From Novosphingobium sp. 28-62-57 (GTDB lineage: Bacteria > Pseudomonadota > Alphaproteobacteria > Sphingomonadales > Sphingomonadaceae), in assembly GCA_002256985.1 (NCBI GenBank), contig NCGO01000014.1, positions 1 to 64,000 of the forward strand: a stretch of 64,000 nt of DNA. The letters run 5' to 3'. Position 1 is the first letter of the stretch. Every line of letters begins with the position of its first letter. The notes beneath the pieces are model-generated. The model was not told the DNA's origin and searched no databases. It saw only the letters and a list, made by a program, of their open reading frames with translations. This document shows positions 57,295 through 64,000 of the stretch, one piece after another. A program made the translations under genes and the position numbers.

Positions 57295-58782
57295 ATGCAC
57301 GGGCACAAGAATCGACACCAAAAGGACAAAGCCCGGAGCCATTTCGTGCCGAGCGGGGCCCCTCATGCCACGTTTGAGGTTGAGCCAAGACCTGCTGGAG
57401 GAGGATTGGCGATCGGGTTCTTCGGGGCGAGCGGCACCGTCACCGGATCGCGCTATCTCCTCGAGGATGACAGCACGCGCTTGTTGGTGGATAGTGGACT
57501 GTTCCAGGGCGGTCGCGATTTACGCAACCTCAACTGGGCTCCCCCTCCGCCAGAAATTGCAGGGGTAGAGACGATCCTGCTGACGCACGCGCATCTCGAT
57601 CATTCCGGTGCCATTCCGCGTTTGGTCCGTGATGGTTGGAGGGGCCGGGTTCTCACCACCCGGGCAACAGCCGAGCTTTGTGAACTACTTCTGCCGGACA
57701 GCGGCCACCTGCAAGAAAAGGATGCCCAGTTCGCAAACCGTCGAGGATATTCGCGGCATCAACCTGCGCTGCCACTATATACCCAGAACGATGCGTTGAA
57801 TGCGCTGGAGCACTTTCAGGGCGTCAGATTCGATGAGTCCATCGAAGTTGCCCCGGGTGTTTCGGCCCGCTTCCACCGCGCCGGGCATATTCTCGGAGCA
57901 GCTTCGATCGAGATCGACTGGAAAGGAACCAAGGTCGTCTTTTCGGGCGACCTTGGGCGTTATGACGACGCTGTGATGTTTGATCCCGCACCTCCGCCAT
58001 TGGCTGACTTTCTAATCGTCGAGTCTACCTATGGCGATCGGGAGCATGACGCTGTTTCGCCTGAAGTAGCCTTGGGTGAGTGTATTGAGCGATGCGTAGC
58101 GCGTGGTGGGACGGTCGTAATCCCGGCCTTCGCGGTGGGTCGGGCCCAATCGCTCCTCTATTACCTGTCCCTCTTGAAGAAGGCCGGCCGCCTTCAGGGC
58201 GTGCCTGTCTACCTCGACAGCCCGATGGCAATCGACGCCAGCGGCATCATGTGCGCTAACTCAGGGGATCATCGCCTGTCGCATGATGAATGCAAAGCCG
58301 CGTGCGCCGTAGCGCACTATGTACGCGATGCCGAAGAGTCGAAGGCGCTGACGGCGGATAGCAATCCCAAGGTCATCATTTCGGCAAGTGGCATGGCGAC
58401 TGGCGGACGTGTCCTTCACCACCTTGCACAGTTTGCCCCGGATCCGAAGAACCTGCTGCTTTTTGCAGGCTTCCAGGCAGCCGGCACCCGAGGCGCGGCG
58501 CTTGTCGCTGGCGCGACCTCGGTAAAGATTTATGGCGAGGTTGTGCCGGTTTTTGCCGAAGTAACCAATCTTTCGATGCTGTCGGCCCATGCTGATTGCA
58601 ACGAGATCTTGCGTTGGCTTTCTGGCATGCCGCAAGCACCGAAAATGACGTTCGTCACGCACGGAGAGGCGAGTGCCTCTGCCAGTCTGGCCGAACGGAT
58701 TCGGCACGAACTGGATTGGACATGTACCACGCCTGCTCTCGGAAGCTGGGGCGATCTCACCTCCCGCGCGCATGGCTCATGA
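57295..58782 (+). CDS. Beta-CASP metallo-beta-lactamase-fold hydrolase
   Basis: The 495-residue protein from ATG 57295, with GGGAG eight bases upstream, is a beta-CASP family metallo-hydrolase, enzymes that cleave RNA. The zinc motif LTHAHLDHSG, the GTVTGSRYLL start, FSGDLGRYDD, ESTYGDREHD and the C-terminal LSAHADCNEILRWL with the last His are present, so it is probably active. The frame is open to 57082, but the upstream part lacks a ribosome site. The closest relatives are bacterial and archaeal CPSF-like ribonucleases. Its presence in a metal region is unexplained. Confidence 0.88.
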   Translation: MHGHKNRHQKDKARSHFVPSGAPHATFEVEPRPAGGGLAIGFFGASGTVTGSRYLLEDDSTRLLVDSGLFQGGRDLRNLNWAPPPPEIAGVETILLTHAHLDHSGAIPRLVRDGWRGRVLTTRATAELCELLLPDSGHLQEKDAQFANRRGYSRHQPALPLYTQNDALNALEHFQGVRFDESIEVAPGVSARFHRAGHILGAASIEIDWKGTKVVFSGDLGRYDDAVMFDPAPPPLADFLIVESTYGDREHDAVSPEVALGECIERCVARGGTVVIPAFAVGRAQSLLYYLSLLKKAGRLQGVPVYLDSPMAIDASGIMCANSGDHRLSHDECKAACAVAHYVRDAEESKALTADSNPKVIISASGMATGGRVLHHLAQFAPDPKNLLLFAGFQAAGTRGAALVAGATSVKIYGEVVPVFAEVTNLSMLSAHADCNEILRWLSGMPQAPKMTFVTHGEASASASLAERIRHELDWTCTTPALGSWGDLTSRAHGS

Positions 58783-58791
58783 AAATGTGAC

Positions 58792-58802
58792 CATTACGTA
58801 TG
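58792..58802 (+). promoter_or_regulatory. CANTACGTATR-type element upstream of the first GHxWFMRG gene
   Basis: CATTACGTATG lies 97 bp before the ATG at 58900, immediately after the preceding gene. It is identical over 11 bases to the site at 57224-57234. Confidence 0.5.
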
Positions 58803-58899
58803 TTGAGCTTGGAGCTTGGTCCTTACTCCGGACTTTGAAGAACAGCTCTTCCCCATAAGGCCTGGGGGCGGCCTTAAAAAGTTCACGAAGGAGTCGAAG

Positions 58900-59256
58900 A
58901 TGATCAAGAAGTCTCTCATGGTTGCGATTGCAGGCATATCGATGCTTGGAGCTGCACCGGTCCTCGCTCAAGGTATCGGCCACACCTGGTTCATGCGCGG
59001 TACTGTTGTCGCCGTCGACAAGACCGGCACTGTCGTCTGCATCGGCAAGGCCGATGGCGCGGAGGTTGGGCAGACCCTCGACGTGGTCCGTGCCGTCTAC
59101 CATCCGGGGCCGAGCAAAGCGGGTACGGGCTATCACCGGCAAAATGTTGGCCACGTTCGCATCGACCACATTTTCGATGACCATTTTGCCCATGTCACTG
59201 TCGTCGACGGCCGTGTGGCAAAGAACGACATCGTCGAACTGGCTCGCAGCCACTGA
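58900..59256 (+). CDS. GHxWFMRG-family secreted protein, copy 1
   Basis: The 118-residue product has a signal peptide (VAIAGISMLGAAPVLAQ) and a compact mature domain beginning GIGHTWFMRGTVVAVD. It continues with VVCIGKADGAEVGQTLDVVR, a variable Tyr/His loop, and HVRIDHIFDDHFAHVTVVDG...KNDIVELARSH. GAAGGAG precedes the ATG. Two further full copies lie at 59355-59711 and 61910-62269, and a fossil at 20925-21055. The repeated short strands and Gly turns suggest a small beta barrel with conserved His, Met and one Cys. No known family is recognised. A periplasmic copper-related role is inferred from location. Confidence 0.75.
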   Translation: MIKKSLMVAIAGISMLGAAPVLAQGIGHTWFMRGTVVAVDKTGTVVCIGKADGAEVGQTLDVVRAVYHPGPSKAGTGYHRQNVGHVRIDHIFDDHFAHVTVVDGRVAKNDIVELARSH

Positions 59257-59288
59257 TCCCTCGTGGTCATGACCGACGCCTGAACGCG

Positions 59289-59320
59289 CTGCCGGAGCCT
59301 CCGCACGGAGGTGCCGGCAG
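59289..59320 (+). terminator. Hairpin downstream of copy 1
   Basis: CTGCCGG and CCGGCAG at the ends, with CCTCCG and CGGAGG inside, give a long nearly continuous stem (59289-59320). There is no clear T-run. It lies 33 bp after the stop of copy 1 and 35 bp before copy 2. It may end the transcript or set relative expression of the two copies. Confidence 0.6.
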
Positions 59321-59354
59321 TAGTCGTCGCTCGTGACAAGAACTGGAGGATTGC

Positions 59355-59711
59355 GTGGCCAAGTTTCACATGGCGGTGGCATTTGCAGCGTCCCTCTTTA
59401 CAGCAAGCGCACCGGTAAGTGCACAGGGCATAGCTCACACCTGGTTCATGCGAGGATCGATTGTCGGAATTGACTATCGCGGGCCCGTTGTTTGCATTGG
59501 CCGTGTTGATGGAGCCGAAGCCGGGCAGGTACTCGAAGTTTATCGCCCAGCGCCCGTTTACTTGCGAAGGCGGGGGTCAAACCACTACCGCAAGAAATTG
59601 ATCGCACATGTCGCAGTCGATCAGATTATAAATGACCACTACGCTCATGTAACGGTGATTGATGGAGAACCACGCAAGGGCGACATTGTAGAATTACAAC
59701 GACACCATTGA
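59355..59711 (+). CDS. GHxWFMRG-family secreted protein, copy 2
   Basis: The 118-residue product starts at GTG 59355 after GGAGGA. It has a signal peptide (AFAASLFTASAPVSAQ), then GIAHTWFMRGSIVGID, VVCIGRVDGAEAGQVLEVYR, a basic Arg/Tyr-rich loop (VYLRRRGSNHYRKK) and HVAVDQIINDHYAHVTVIDG...KGDIVELQRHH. It is clearly paralogous to copies 1 and 3; the loop length differs. Function unknown. Confidence 0.75.
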   Translation: MAKFHMAVAFAASLFTASAPVSAQGIAHTWFMRGSIVGIDYRGPVVCIGRVDGAEAGQVLEVYRPAPVYLRRRGSNHYRKKLIAHVAVDQIINDHYAHVTVIDGEPRKGDIVELQRHH

Positions 59712-59843
59712 TCGGTCAGCGAAAGGCGCAGCGTTACCTGGCGACGACAATCCAAAGAAGGTGGCGATCGGCAAGGGTGAACCTCATTGGCTGCAGGTAC
59801 AAATGAAGAATAAGCTTGGGCCTGTGGATTGGAGACGGATGCT

Positions 59844-60296
59844 ATGGCCAATTTCAAGATTGGCGAACTCGCTGCTGCAGCGGAGGTGGGTCGCGACACG
59901 ATCCGCTACTATGAAAGGCTTGGCCTTCTCCAGGCTTCCTCGCGAAGTCAGGCAGGATACCGCTTGTACAATGACGATGAACTCGCCCGTCTGAAATTCA
60001 TTCGGTCGGTGCAGGATCTCGGTTTCACGCTCGAGCAGACGCGAGACCTGCTCGAAGCATCCGCAGCTGCTCCGTCGCGCGTCGAAGATTTGCTGGCTGT
60101 AACCCGCGGAAAACTGATCGCCGCAGAGAGCAACATCGGCCGCTTAAGGCAAGTTGAGCAGTTGCTTGCAGATCAATCAAGCGCTTCCCAAGCTTCCTGT
60201 TCGCAACCCCTCTGGATGAGGCTGAGAACCGAGAAGAGTTCTGCCGAGCACTTGAGCAGTGATTTGACAGAATGCCCAGTGGACCAACTCGTGTGA
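59844..60296 (+). CDS. MerR-family heavy-metal-type transcriptional regulator
   Basis: The 150-residue product from ATG 59844 has the MerR winged helix (FKIGELAAAAEVGRDTIRYYERLGLL, SQAGYRLYNDDELARLKFI) and a dimer helix. The C-terminal part has two Cys about 30 residues apart (QASCSQP and LTECPVD) rather than the compact CueR copper loop. This resembles zinc/cadmium/lead-type or atypical MerR sensors, so the inducer is uncertain. It is followed 11 bp later by a small Met-rich lipoprotein gene. Confidence 0.85.
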   Translation: MANFKIGELAAAAEVGRDTIRYYERLGLLQASSRSQAGYRLYNDDELARLKFIRSVQDLGFTLEQTRDLLEASAAAPSRVEDLLAVTRGKLIAAESNIGRLRQVEQLLADQSSASQASCSQPLWMRLRTEKSSAEHLSSDLTECPVDQLV

Positions 60297-60307
60297 AAGG
60301 ATCGATC

Positions 60308-60667
60308 ATGACCAATTGGAATCGTAAGGCTCGGTGGATGACCGGCAGTCTGGTAGTGGCAGGCACCCTTGTGCTTGCCGGCTGTAACAGCAAGGATAAG
60401 GGGACCACGCCGACCCCAACGTCCAACGCGGCAACAAATGCTACAGATAGCCAGACATCATCTGTGCGTGATGACGCCGCAGCTGCAAGCGCCACAGCAG
60501 CTGCAGAAGATATGCACAATCGCATGGAAACAGATCAGCGGCAGAGGATGGATCACGACAACATGCGGATGGGGCCAGGCATGAACCATCCTGCTTCACC
60601 AGCCCCCAGCACCCCGCCGGCAGATCCTGCCGCGGGCATGCAGGGCGGGGGAATGAAAGATATGTGA
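60308..60667 (+). CDS. Met-rich lipoprotein of unknown function
   Basis: The 119-residue product starts at ATG 60308 after AAAGGA. It has a lipobox (LAGC) at the end of the signal peptide. The mature part is rich in Ala, Thr and Asp, then Met (MHNRMETDQRQRMDHDNM, then MQGGGMKDM at the end). It is probably co-transcribed with merR. Copper or silver binding is likely from composition. Confidence 0.72.
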   Translation: MTNWNRKARWMTGSLVVAGTLVLAGCNSKDKGTTPTPTSNAATNATDSQTSSVRDDAAAASATAAAEDMHNRMETDQRQRMDHDNMRMGPGMNHPASPAPSTPPADPAAGMQGGGMKDM

Positions 60668-60709
60668 TCAGGATGGGCGGAGGAGAGCCCACGGTGTCAC
60701 CTTGACTGG

Positions 60710-60736
60710 CCGCGAGCCGACGCTGTCGGCTCGCGG
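60710..60736 (+). terminator. Strong hairpin after the Met-rich lipoprotein gene
   Basis: CCGCGAGCCGAC (60710-60721) and GTCGGCTCGCGG (60725-60736) form a perfect 12-bp stem with a 3-base loop. No T-run follows. The position 42 bp after a stop suits a terminator. Confidence 0.65.
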
Positions 60737-60881
60737 TCGGCTGGGACGATAGTGTCCTGGCATGCCACAGTCTCGCGGGCTTCAGATTTTTCTGCAAGTA
60801 GCGTGGGTTCCAATTAAGGCATTACAGGCGAATAGATCCAGTGTCTGGATGAGTGCTTTTACCTTGCTCCGGAGAAAATGT

Positions 60882-61319
60882 ATGTTGGAAAGACGCAAAC
60901 TACTTGGAGGGGGAGCTGTTCTGCTAGTGGCAGGTGTTGCTGGCCAGGCCAGTGGCAAGAATGATGGCGAACGCGGCATGCCTATGCCAATGCCGATGAA
61001 GGATTGCATCGATCTGTGCTGGGCGTCGCATGTGATGTGCCTGGAGACAGTCGCTGGCCTTACCGTGATGGGGGCCAGCGCCACTGCATTGCAACTCGCT
61101 GCAATGTTGAGCGATTGTGCGGAGATCTGCCAAACTACGGCAAACTCGATGATCAGGCGCTCGCCCTTGCATACGGTGCTCTGTCAGGCTTGTGCCGAGG
61201 TTTGCGAGAGGTGTGCCCGCGCCTGTGGCCAACAAGGTAGCAACCCCTCTCTGGCACGTTGTGTGGAGAGTTGTCGGAGCTGTTCGGAAAGCTGCAGGCA
61301 CATGGCGACGATGGGATAA
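60882..61319 (+). CDS. Csp-like four-helix-bundle copper-storage protein with Tat signal
   Basis: The 145-residue product from ATG 60882, after GGAG, has a twin-arginine signal (LERRKLLGGGAVLLVAG). The mature domain is a DUF326-type four-helix bundle with about 13 Cys, mostly in CxxxC spacings (DCIDLC, DCAEIC, LCQACAEVCERCARAC, CVESCRSCSESC). In Csp1-type proteins such Cys residues line the inside of the bundle and store many Cu(I) ions. Export by Tat means it folds in the cytoplasm first. The frame extends upstream without a signal, so this start is preferred. Confidence 0.9.
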   Translation: MLERRKLLGGGAVLLVAGVAGQASGKNDGERGMPMPMPMKDCIDLCWASHVMCLETVAGLTVMGASATALQLAAMLSDCAEICQTTANSMIRRSPLHTVLCQACAEVCERCARACGQQGSNPSLARCVESCRSCSESCRHMATMG

Positions 61320-61336
61320 TAGGATCTAGCTTCGCA

Positions 61337-61347
61337 CATTACGTATA
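61337..61347 (+). promoter_or_regulatory. CANTACGTATR-type element upstream of the Met-rich gene at 61430
   Basis: CATTACGTATA lies 82 bp before the ATG at 61430, and 17 bp after the stop of the Csp-like gene. It has the same core as the sites at 57224 and 58792. Confidence 0.5.
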
Positions 61348-61429
61348 CCGATACGGATGCCAGCATTGCATCAACGTGGTCTCAATTTGGTGTTCACGAA
61401 GTAACGCAGCAATGGCTGGAGATCGGATT

Positions 61430-61798
61430 ATGCGTAGGTCAGCAATTTATCTTGCTCTTTTGGGGCTGGCTGTGGCCGGATCCGGCTACGTGTTGGCCGA
61501 TGAACTTCCTCCCGGCATGAAAGTGGTGCAGGCGCCAAAGCCCAAGGCTACACCAACTCCGCCAGCTCCAAGTCAGGAGCACATGCAGGGCATGGATCAT
61601 GGCGCGCAGCAGATGCATGATCGGATGATGCATGATCATCAAATGGGCATGCAGAACATGCAGCAATCTTCTGGAGGCGGAATGGCACCCGATGCTGCAC
61701 AAAGCCAGACACCGATGCCCATGCCATCGGGAAAAGCTTGTTGCCCACCCAAAAGCATGAAGCCGGCGGATAAGCCTATGCCAATGAGCGACATGTAG
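61430..61798 (+). CDS. Met/His-rich secreted protein (mosaic of two others)
   Basis: The 122-residue product has a signal peptide and a mature N-terminus ADELPPGMK, matching that of the protein at 55787-56122. The middle is Met/His-rich (HMQGMDHGAQQMHDRMMHDHQMGMQNM). The C-terminus (KACCPPKSMKPADKPMPMSDM) matches the end of the protein at 43382-43756. It probably binds copper. GGAG precedes the ATG. Confidence 0.78.
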   Translation: MRRSAIYLALLGLAVAGSGYVLADELPPGMKVVQAPKPKATPTPPAPSQEHMQGMDHGAQQMHDRMMHDHQMGMQNMQQSSGGGMAPDAAQSQTPMPMPSGKACCPPKSMKPADKPMPMSDM

Positions 61799-61830
61799 AG
61801 TTCGGCTCACGGAAATGTCCGGGGCTGGGC

Positions 61831-61858
61831 GGCCCGCCGCGCGCCCCTGCGGCGGGCC
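61831..61858 (+). terminator. GC-rich hairpin terminator
   Basis: GGCCCGCCGC (61831-61840) and GCGGCGGGCC (61849-61858) make a perfect 10-bp stem with an 8-base loop, followed by CTTCAT. It lies 33 bp after the stop of the Met-rich gene. Confidence 0.7.
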
Positions 61859-61909
61859 CTTCATGCATCGCCGCACCATGTCACCAGATAGCCAAATGAG
61901 AGAAATGCC

Positions 61910-62269
61910 ATGATGCGGAAGGTTCTTGCGACAGTTTCAATGGCCGCACTAGTCGTTGCAGTATCGCCAGCATATGCGCTTGGCATCGGCCATAGCTTCT
62001 TCATGCGTGGTGAGGTCGTCCGTGTCGATTCTGGCGGGGCGGTGGTCTGCCTCGGAAGGCTTAATGGAGCGCATCAGGGCCAAGTTTTGGAGGTATATCG
62101 GCAGGCGCACCGATATCGCAAATTGGTCGGACATGTGGAAGTCGATCAGATATTCGACGAGCATTTTGCCCATGTTCATATAGTAGAAGGCAATCTTAAG
62201 AAAAGCTATTGGGTTAGTCTTCCGCGACATCACAATAGTACTACGGACAAGTCTCCTAAAAGTCAGTAG
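61910..62269 (+). CDS. GHxWFMRG-family secreted protein, copy 3
   Basis: The 119-residue product has a signal peptide (VSMAALVVAVSPAYA) and LGIGHSFFMRGEVVRVD, VVCLGRLNGAHQGQVLEVYR and HVEVDQIFDEHFAHVHIVEG...SLPRHH, aligned with copies 1 and 2. The Trp of the GHTWF motif is Phe here. The gene ends 46 bp before copA, so the family is placed next to the copper oxidase. The C-terminus has an extra short tail (STTDKSPKSQ). Confidence 0.75.
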   Translation: MMRKVLATVSMAALVVAVSPAYALGIGHSFFMRGEVVRVDSGGAVVCLGRLNGAHQGQVLEVYRQAHRYRKLVGHVEVDQIFDEHFAHVHIVEGNLKKSYWVSLPRHHNSTTDKSPKSQ

Positions 62270-62315
62270 TTCGCAAACCCAACGTCAATTATATAAGGCT
62301 CTCCTTCTCGTGAAT

Positions 62316-64000
62316 ATGCCATTCGTTATGCCTGCAATTGGACGTCGACGGTTTGTTCAAGGCCTCCTTGTTGGAGGGGTGGCCTCCAGTCTTGCGTTGC
62401 CCGCCTGGGCCTCCGGATCAGACGGCGGCGCCGCGCTTTCGGGTACGGAATTCGATCTCGAGATTGCAGGTTTGCCCGTAAATTATACGGGCAAACGTCG
62501 TATTGCGACGGCAGTGAATGGCCGCGTTCCCGCGCCGACGTTGCGCTTCCGAGAGGGCGATACCGTGACGCTGCGAGTCCACAACAAGCTGGACGAAATG
62601 ACAAGCGTGCACTGGCATGGCCTGATCGTACCGGCCGAGATGGACGGAGTACCGGGCATCAGCTTTGGCGGGATCGCACCGGGTGAAACCTTCACGTACT
62701 GCTTCCCCATCCGTCAGTCTGGCACGTTCTGGTACCATGCACATACACTCGCGGAGCAGACTGGGCTTTTTGGGGCCATCGTGATCGAGCCACGGGAAAG
62801 ACAGGTCAGGCGTCCAGACCGAGACTATGTCGTGATGCTGAGCGACTGGACCGATGAGCCGCCCTTGCAGGTGTTCCTTAATCTCAAGAAGCAGAGCAAT
62901 TACTATAATTTCGGACAGCCCACTGTCGGCGACTTCGTCAAGGATGCCGGGGAAATCGGACTCGCGGCGGCGATCAAGAAGCGGCAGATGTGGAATGCGT
63001 CGCGGATGAACCCGACTGACTACAGCGACGTTTCGGCTGCTACCTATACCTATCTTCTGAACGGAACGACGGCGGCAGGCAATTGGACTGGGGTGGCCAG
63101 CCCCGGCGAGCGGGTACGCTTACGCTTTGTCGGTGCCGGCACCGCAACGTTCTTCGACGTTCGCATTCCGGGATTGCCCCTGACGATCGTTGCAACGGAT
63201 GGACAGGATGTGGAGCCGGTCACGGTCGACGAATTCCGGATCGCGCCGGGCGAGACCTATGATGTCGAATTTACCATGCCCGATGCCAAGCCTTACACGA
63301 TCTTCGCGCAATCGATGGACCGGACAGGTTTTGCGCGGGGCACGATCGCGCCCTCACCGGGCATGACCGGCCCGATTCCTGCCCTAGATCAGCGCCCTTG
63401 GTTGGAACCTATCGATATGATGGGCGCGATGGCGGCAATGGCAGGCGGACACACTGGTCACGGCATGATGGAGATGCCGCCGCTGGCGAAGCATGCGCGC
63501 ACCGAGTATGGCGCCAACAATGACATGCGGGTGGATTATCCGCGTACCAATCTCGACGATCCCGGCGCTGGATTGCGCGGTCGTCCATGGCGCGTGCTCT
63601 CTTATGCCGACCTCAAGAGCCCGAATGGAGACCCTGATCCCCGCGAGCCTGAACGTGATATCGAATTGCACCTGACGGGTAACATGGAGCGGTTCATTTG
63701 GTCGCTTGATGGGATCAAGCTCAACGATTCCAAGCCATTGCATTTCCGGCCAAACGAGCGCCTGCGGGTCACCTTCGTGAACGACACGATGATGTCCCAC
63801 CCCATGCATCTTCACGGGATGTGGAGTGACCTGGAGGACGCGGCGGGCATGTTCCAGGTGCGCAAGCACACGATCGTTGTGCAGCCTGCGCAGCGCCTGA
63901 GCTTTCGCGTAACCGCAGACGCCATGGGCCGATGGGCATTCCATTGCCATCTGCTTTACCACATGGCTGCCGGCATGTTCCGCGAGGTTGTCGTCGCATG
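62316..64000 (+). CDS. copA: Multicopper oxidase CopA (runs to the right edge)
   Basis: The product of 561 residues so far is a periplasmic copper oxidase exported by Tat (GRRRFVQGLLVGG). It oxidises Cu(I) and sequesters copper. All four copper-binding blocks are present: HWHG, WYHAHT, HPMHLHG and HCHLLYHMAAGMFR. A Met/His-rich loop (MMGAMAAMAGGHTGHGMMEM) is typical of CopA. It ends REVVVA followed by TG at the window edge, so the next base is probably A, giving a stop that would overlap a copB start (ATGA). GTG 62310 and ATG 62328 are alternative starts. Confidence 0.95.
   Translation, partial: MPFVMPAIGRRRFVQGLLVGGVASSLALPAWASGSDGGAALSGTEFDLEIAGLPVNYTGKRRIATAVNGRVPAPTLRFREGDTVTLRVHNKLDEMTSVHWHGLIVPAEMDGVPGISFGGIAPGETFTYCFPIRQSGTFWYHAHTLAEQTGLFGAIVIEPRERQVRRPDRDYVVMLSDWTDEPPLQVFLNLKKQSNYYNFGQPTVGDFVKDAGEIGLAAAIKKRQMWNASRMNPTDYSDVSAATYTYLLNGTTAAGNWTGVASPGERVRLRFVGAGTATFFDVRIPGLPLTIVATDGQDVEPVTVDEFRIAPGETYDVEFTMPDAKPYTIFAQSMDRTGFARGTIAPSPGMTGPIPALDQRPWLEPIDMMGAMAAMAGGHTGHGMMEMPPLAKHARTEYGANNDMRVDYPRTNLDDPGAGLRGRPWRVLSYADLKSPNGDPDPREPERDIELHLTGNMERFIWSLDGIKLNDSKPLHFRPNERLRVTFVNDTMMSHPMHLHGMWSDLEDAAGMFQVRKHTIVVQPAQRLSFRVTADAMGRWAFHCHLLYHMAAGMFREVVVA

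Noticed and set aside
62319-62329. CATTCGTTATG near the copA start as another CANTACGTATR element
   Set aside because: The TACGTA core is absent and the match lies within the likely start region of copA; similarity to half of the 56198 site is too weak.

Overview
The window is GC-rich, gene-dense DNA from an alphaproteobacterium, most likely a sphingomonad (Sphingomonas, Sphingobium or Novosphingobium type). That placement is an inference from gene content: a transaldolase/glucose-6-phosphate isomerase fusion, an N-type ATPase operon, oleate hydratase, a single-operon cusCBA-cusF, and many small Met-rich copper proteins. The number of transposon remains and the almost continuous metal-resistance content suggest a plasmid or genomic island rather than core chromosome. 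No rRNA, tRNA or CRISPR array was seen.

Layout. 1-7127: a nickel/cobalt-type block with a truncated P-type ATPase, a free-standing hisD, a His-rich P-type ATPase broken by an out-of-frame deletion, a DUF1289 protein, a cytochrome c-FTR1 fusion and an RcnR-like repressor; a TA-G6-TA operator-like site lies upstream. 7128-10952: a complete Tn3-family transposon (tnpR, res, tnpA, 38-bp perfect terminal repeats). 10983-13638: a P1B-4 ATPase whose 5' end abuts the transposon, and a lipoprotein. 13798-20470: cusF, cusA, cusB, cusC and a small secreted protein on the minus strand. 21392-33455: a GH130 mannoside phosphorylase, oleate hydratase, a nine-gene N-ATPase operon with sodium-type c-subunit residues, and a two-domain glycosyltransferase. 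33725-39120: a graveyard of IS3, IS66, thioredoxin-reductase-like and nuclease fragments, an intact IS630 element that clips copD, plus copC and a cytochrome c. 39226-44817: a YgjV-like protein and an operon encoding a Met-rich protein, a membrane-anchored flavin/iron-sulfur reductase, a b-type cytochrome and a heptaheme cytochrome c. 45168-52162: two HAD phosphatases, zwf, gnd and tal-pgi. 52334-55255: DUF5676, YHS, ICMT-like and DUF2933 membrane proteins and a restriction-endonuclease-like protein. 55449-64000: small Met/His-rich secreted proteins, three paralogues of an undescribed GHxWFMRG family, a MerR regulator, a Tat-exported four-helix copper-storage-like protein, and the multicopper oxidase CopA, which runs off the right edge.

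How it may fit together. Export is covered by P-type ATPases and CusCBA; periplasmic handling by CusF, CopC, the Met-rich proteins, the Csp-like protein and CopA. The pentose-phosphate operon could supply NAD(P)H, and the reductase-cytochrome b-heptaheme c operon could carry those electrons across the inner membrane to a periplasmic acceptor, perhaps metal ions. A repeated CANTACGTATR-like site lies upstream of six transcription units, mostly copper-associated, and may mark a common regulon that includes the glycosyltransferase/N-ATPase unit. The least described parts are the electron-transfer operon, the GHxWFMRG family (three intact copies and one fossil), the mosaic Met-rich proteins, and the nuclease-like gene with its fossil second copy.
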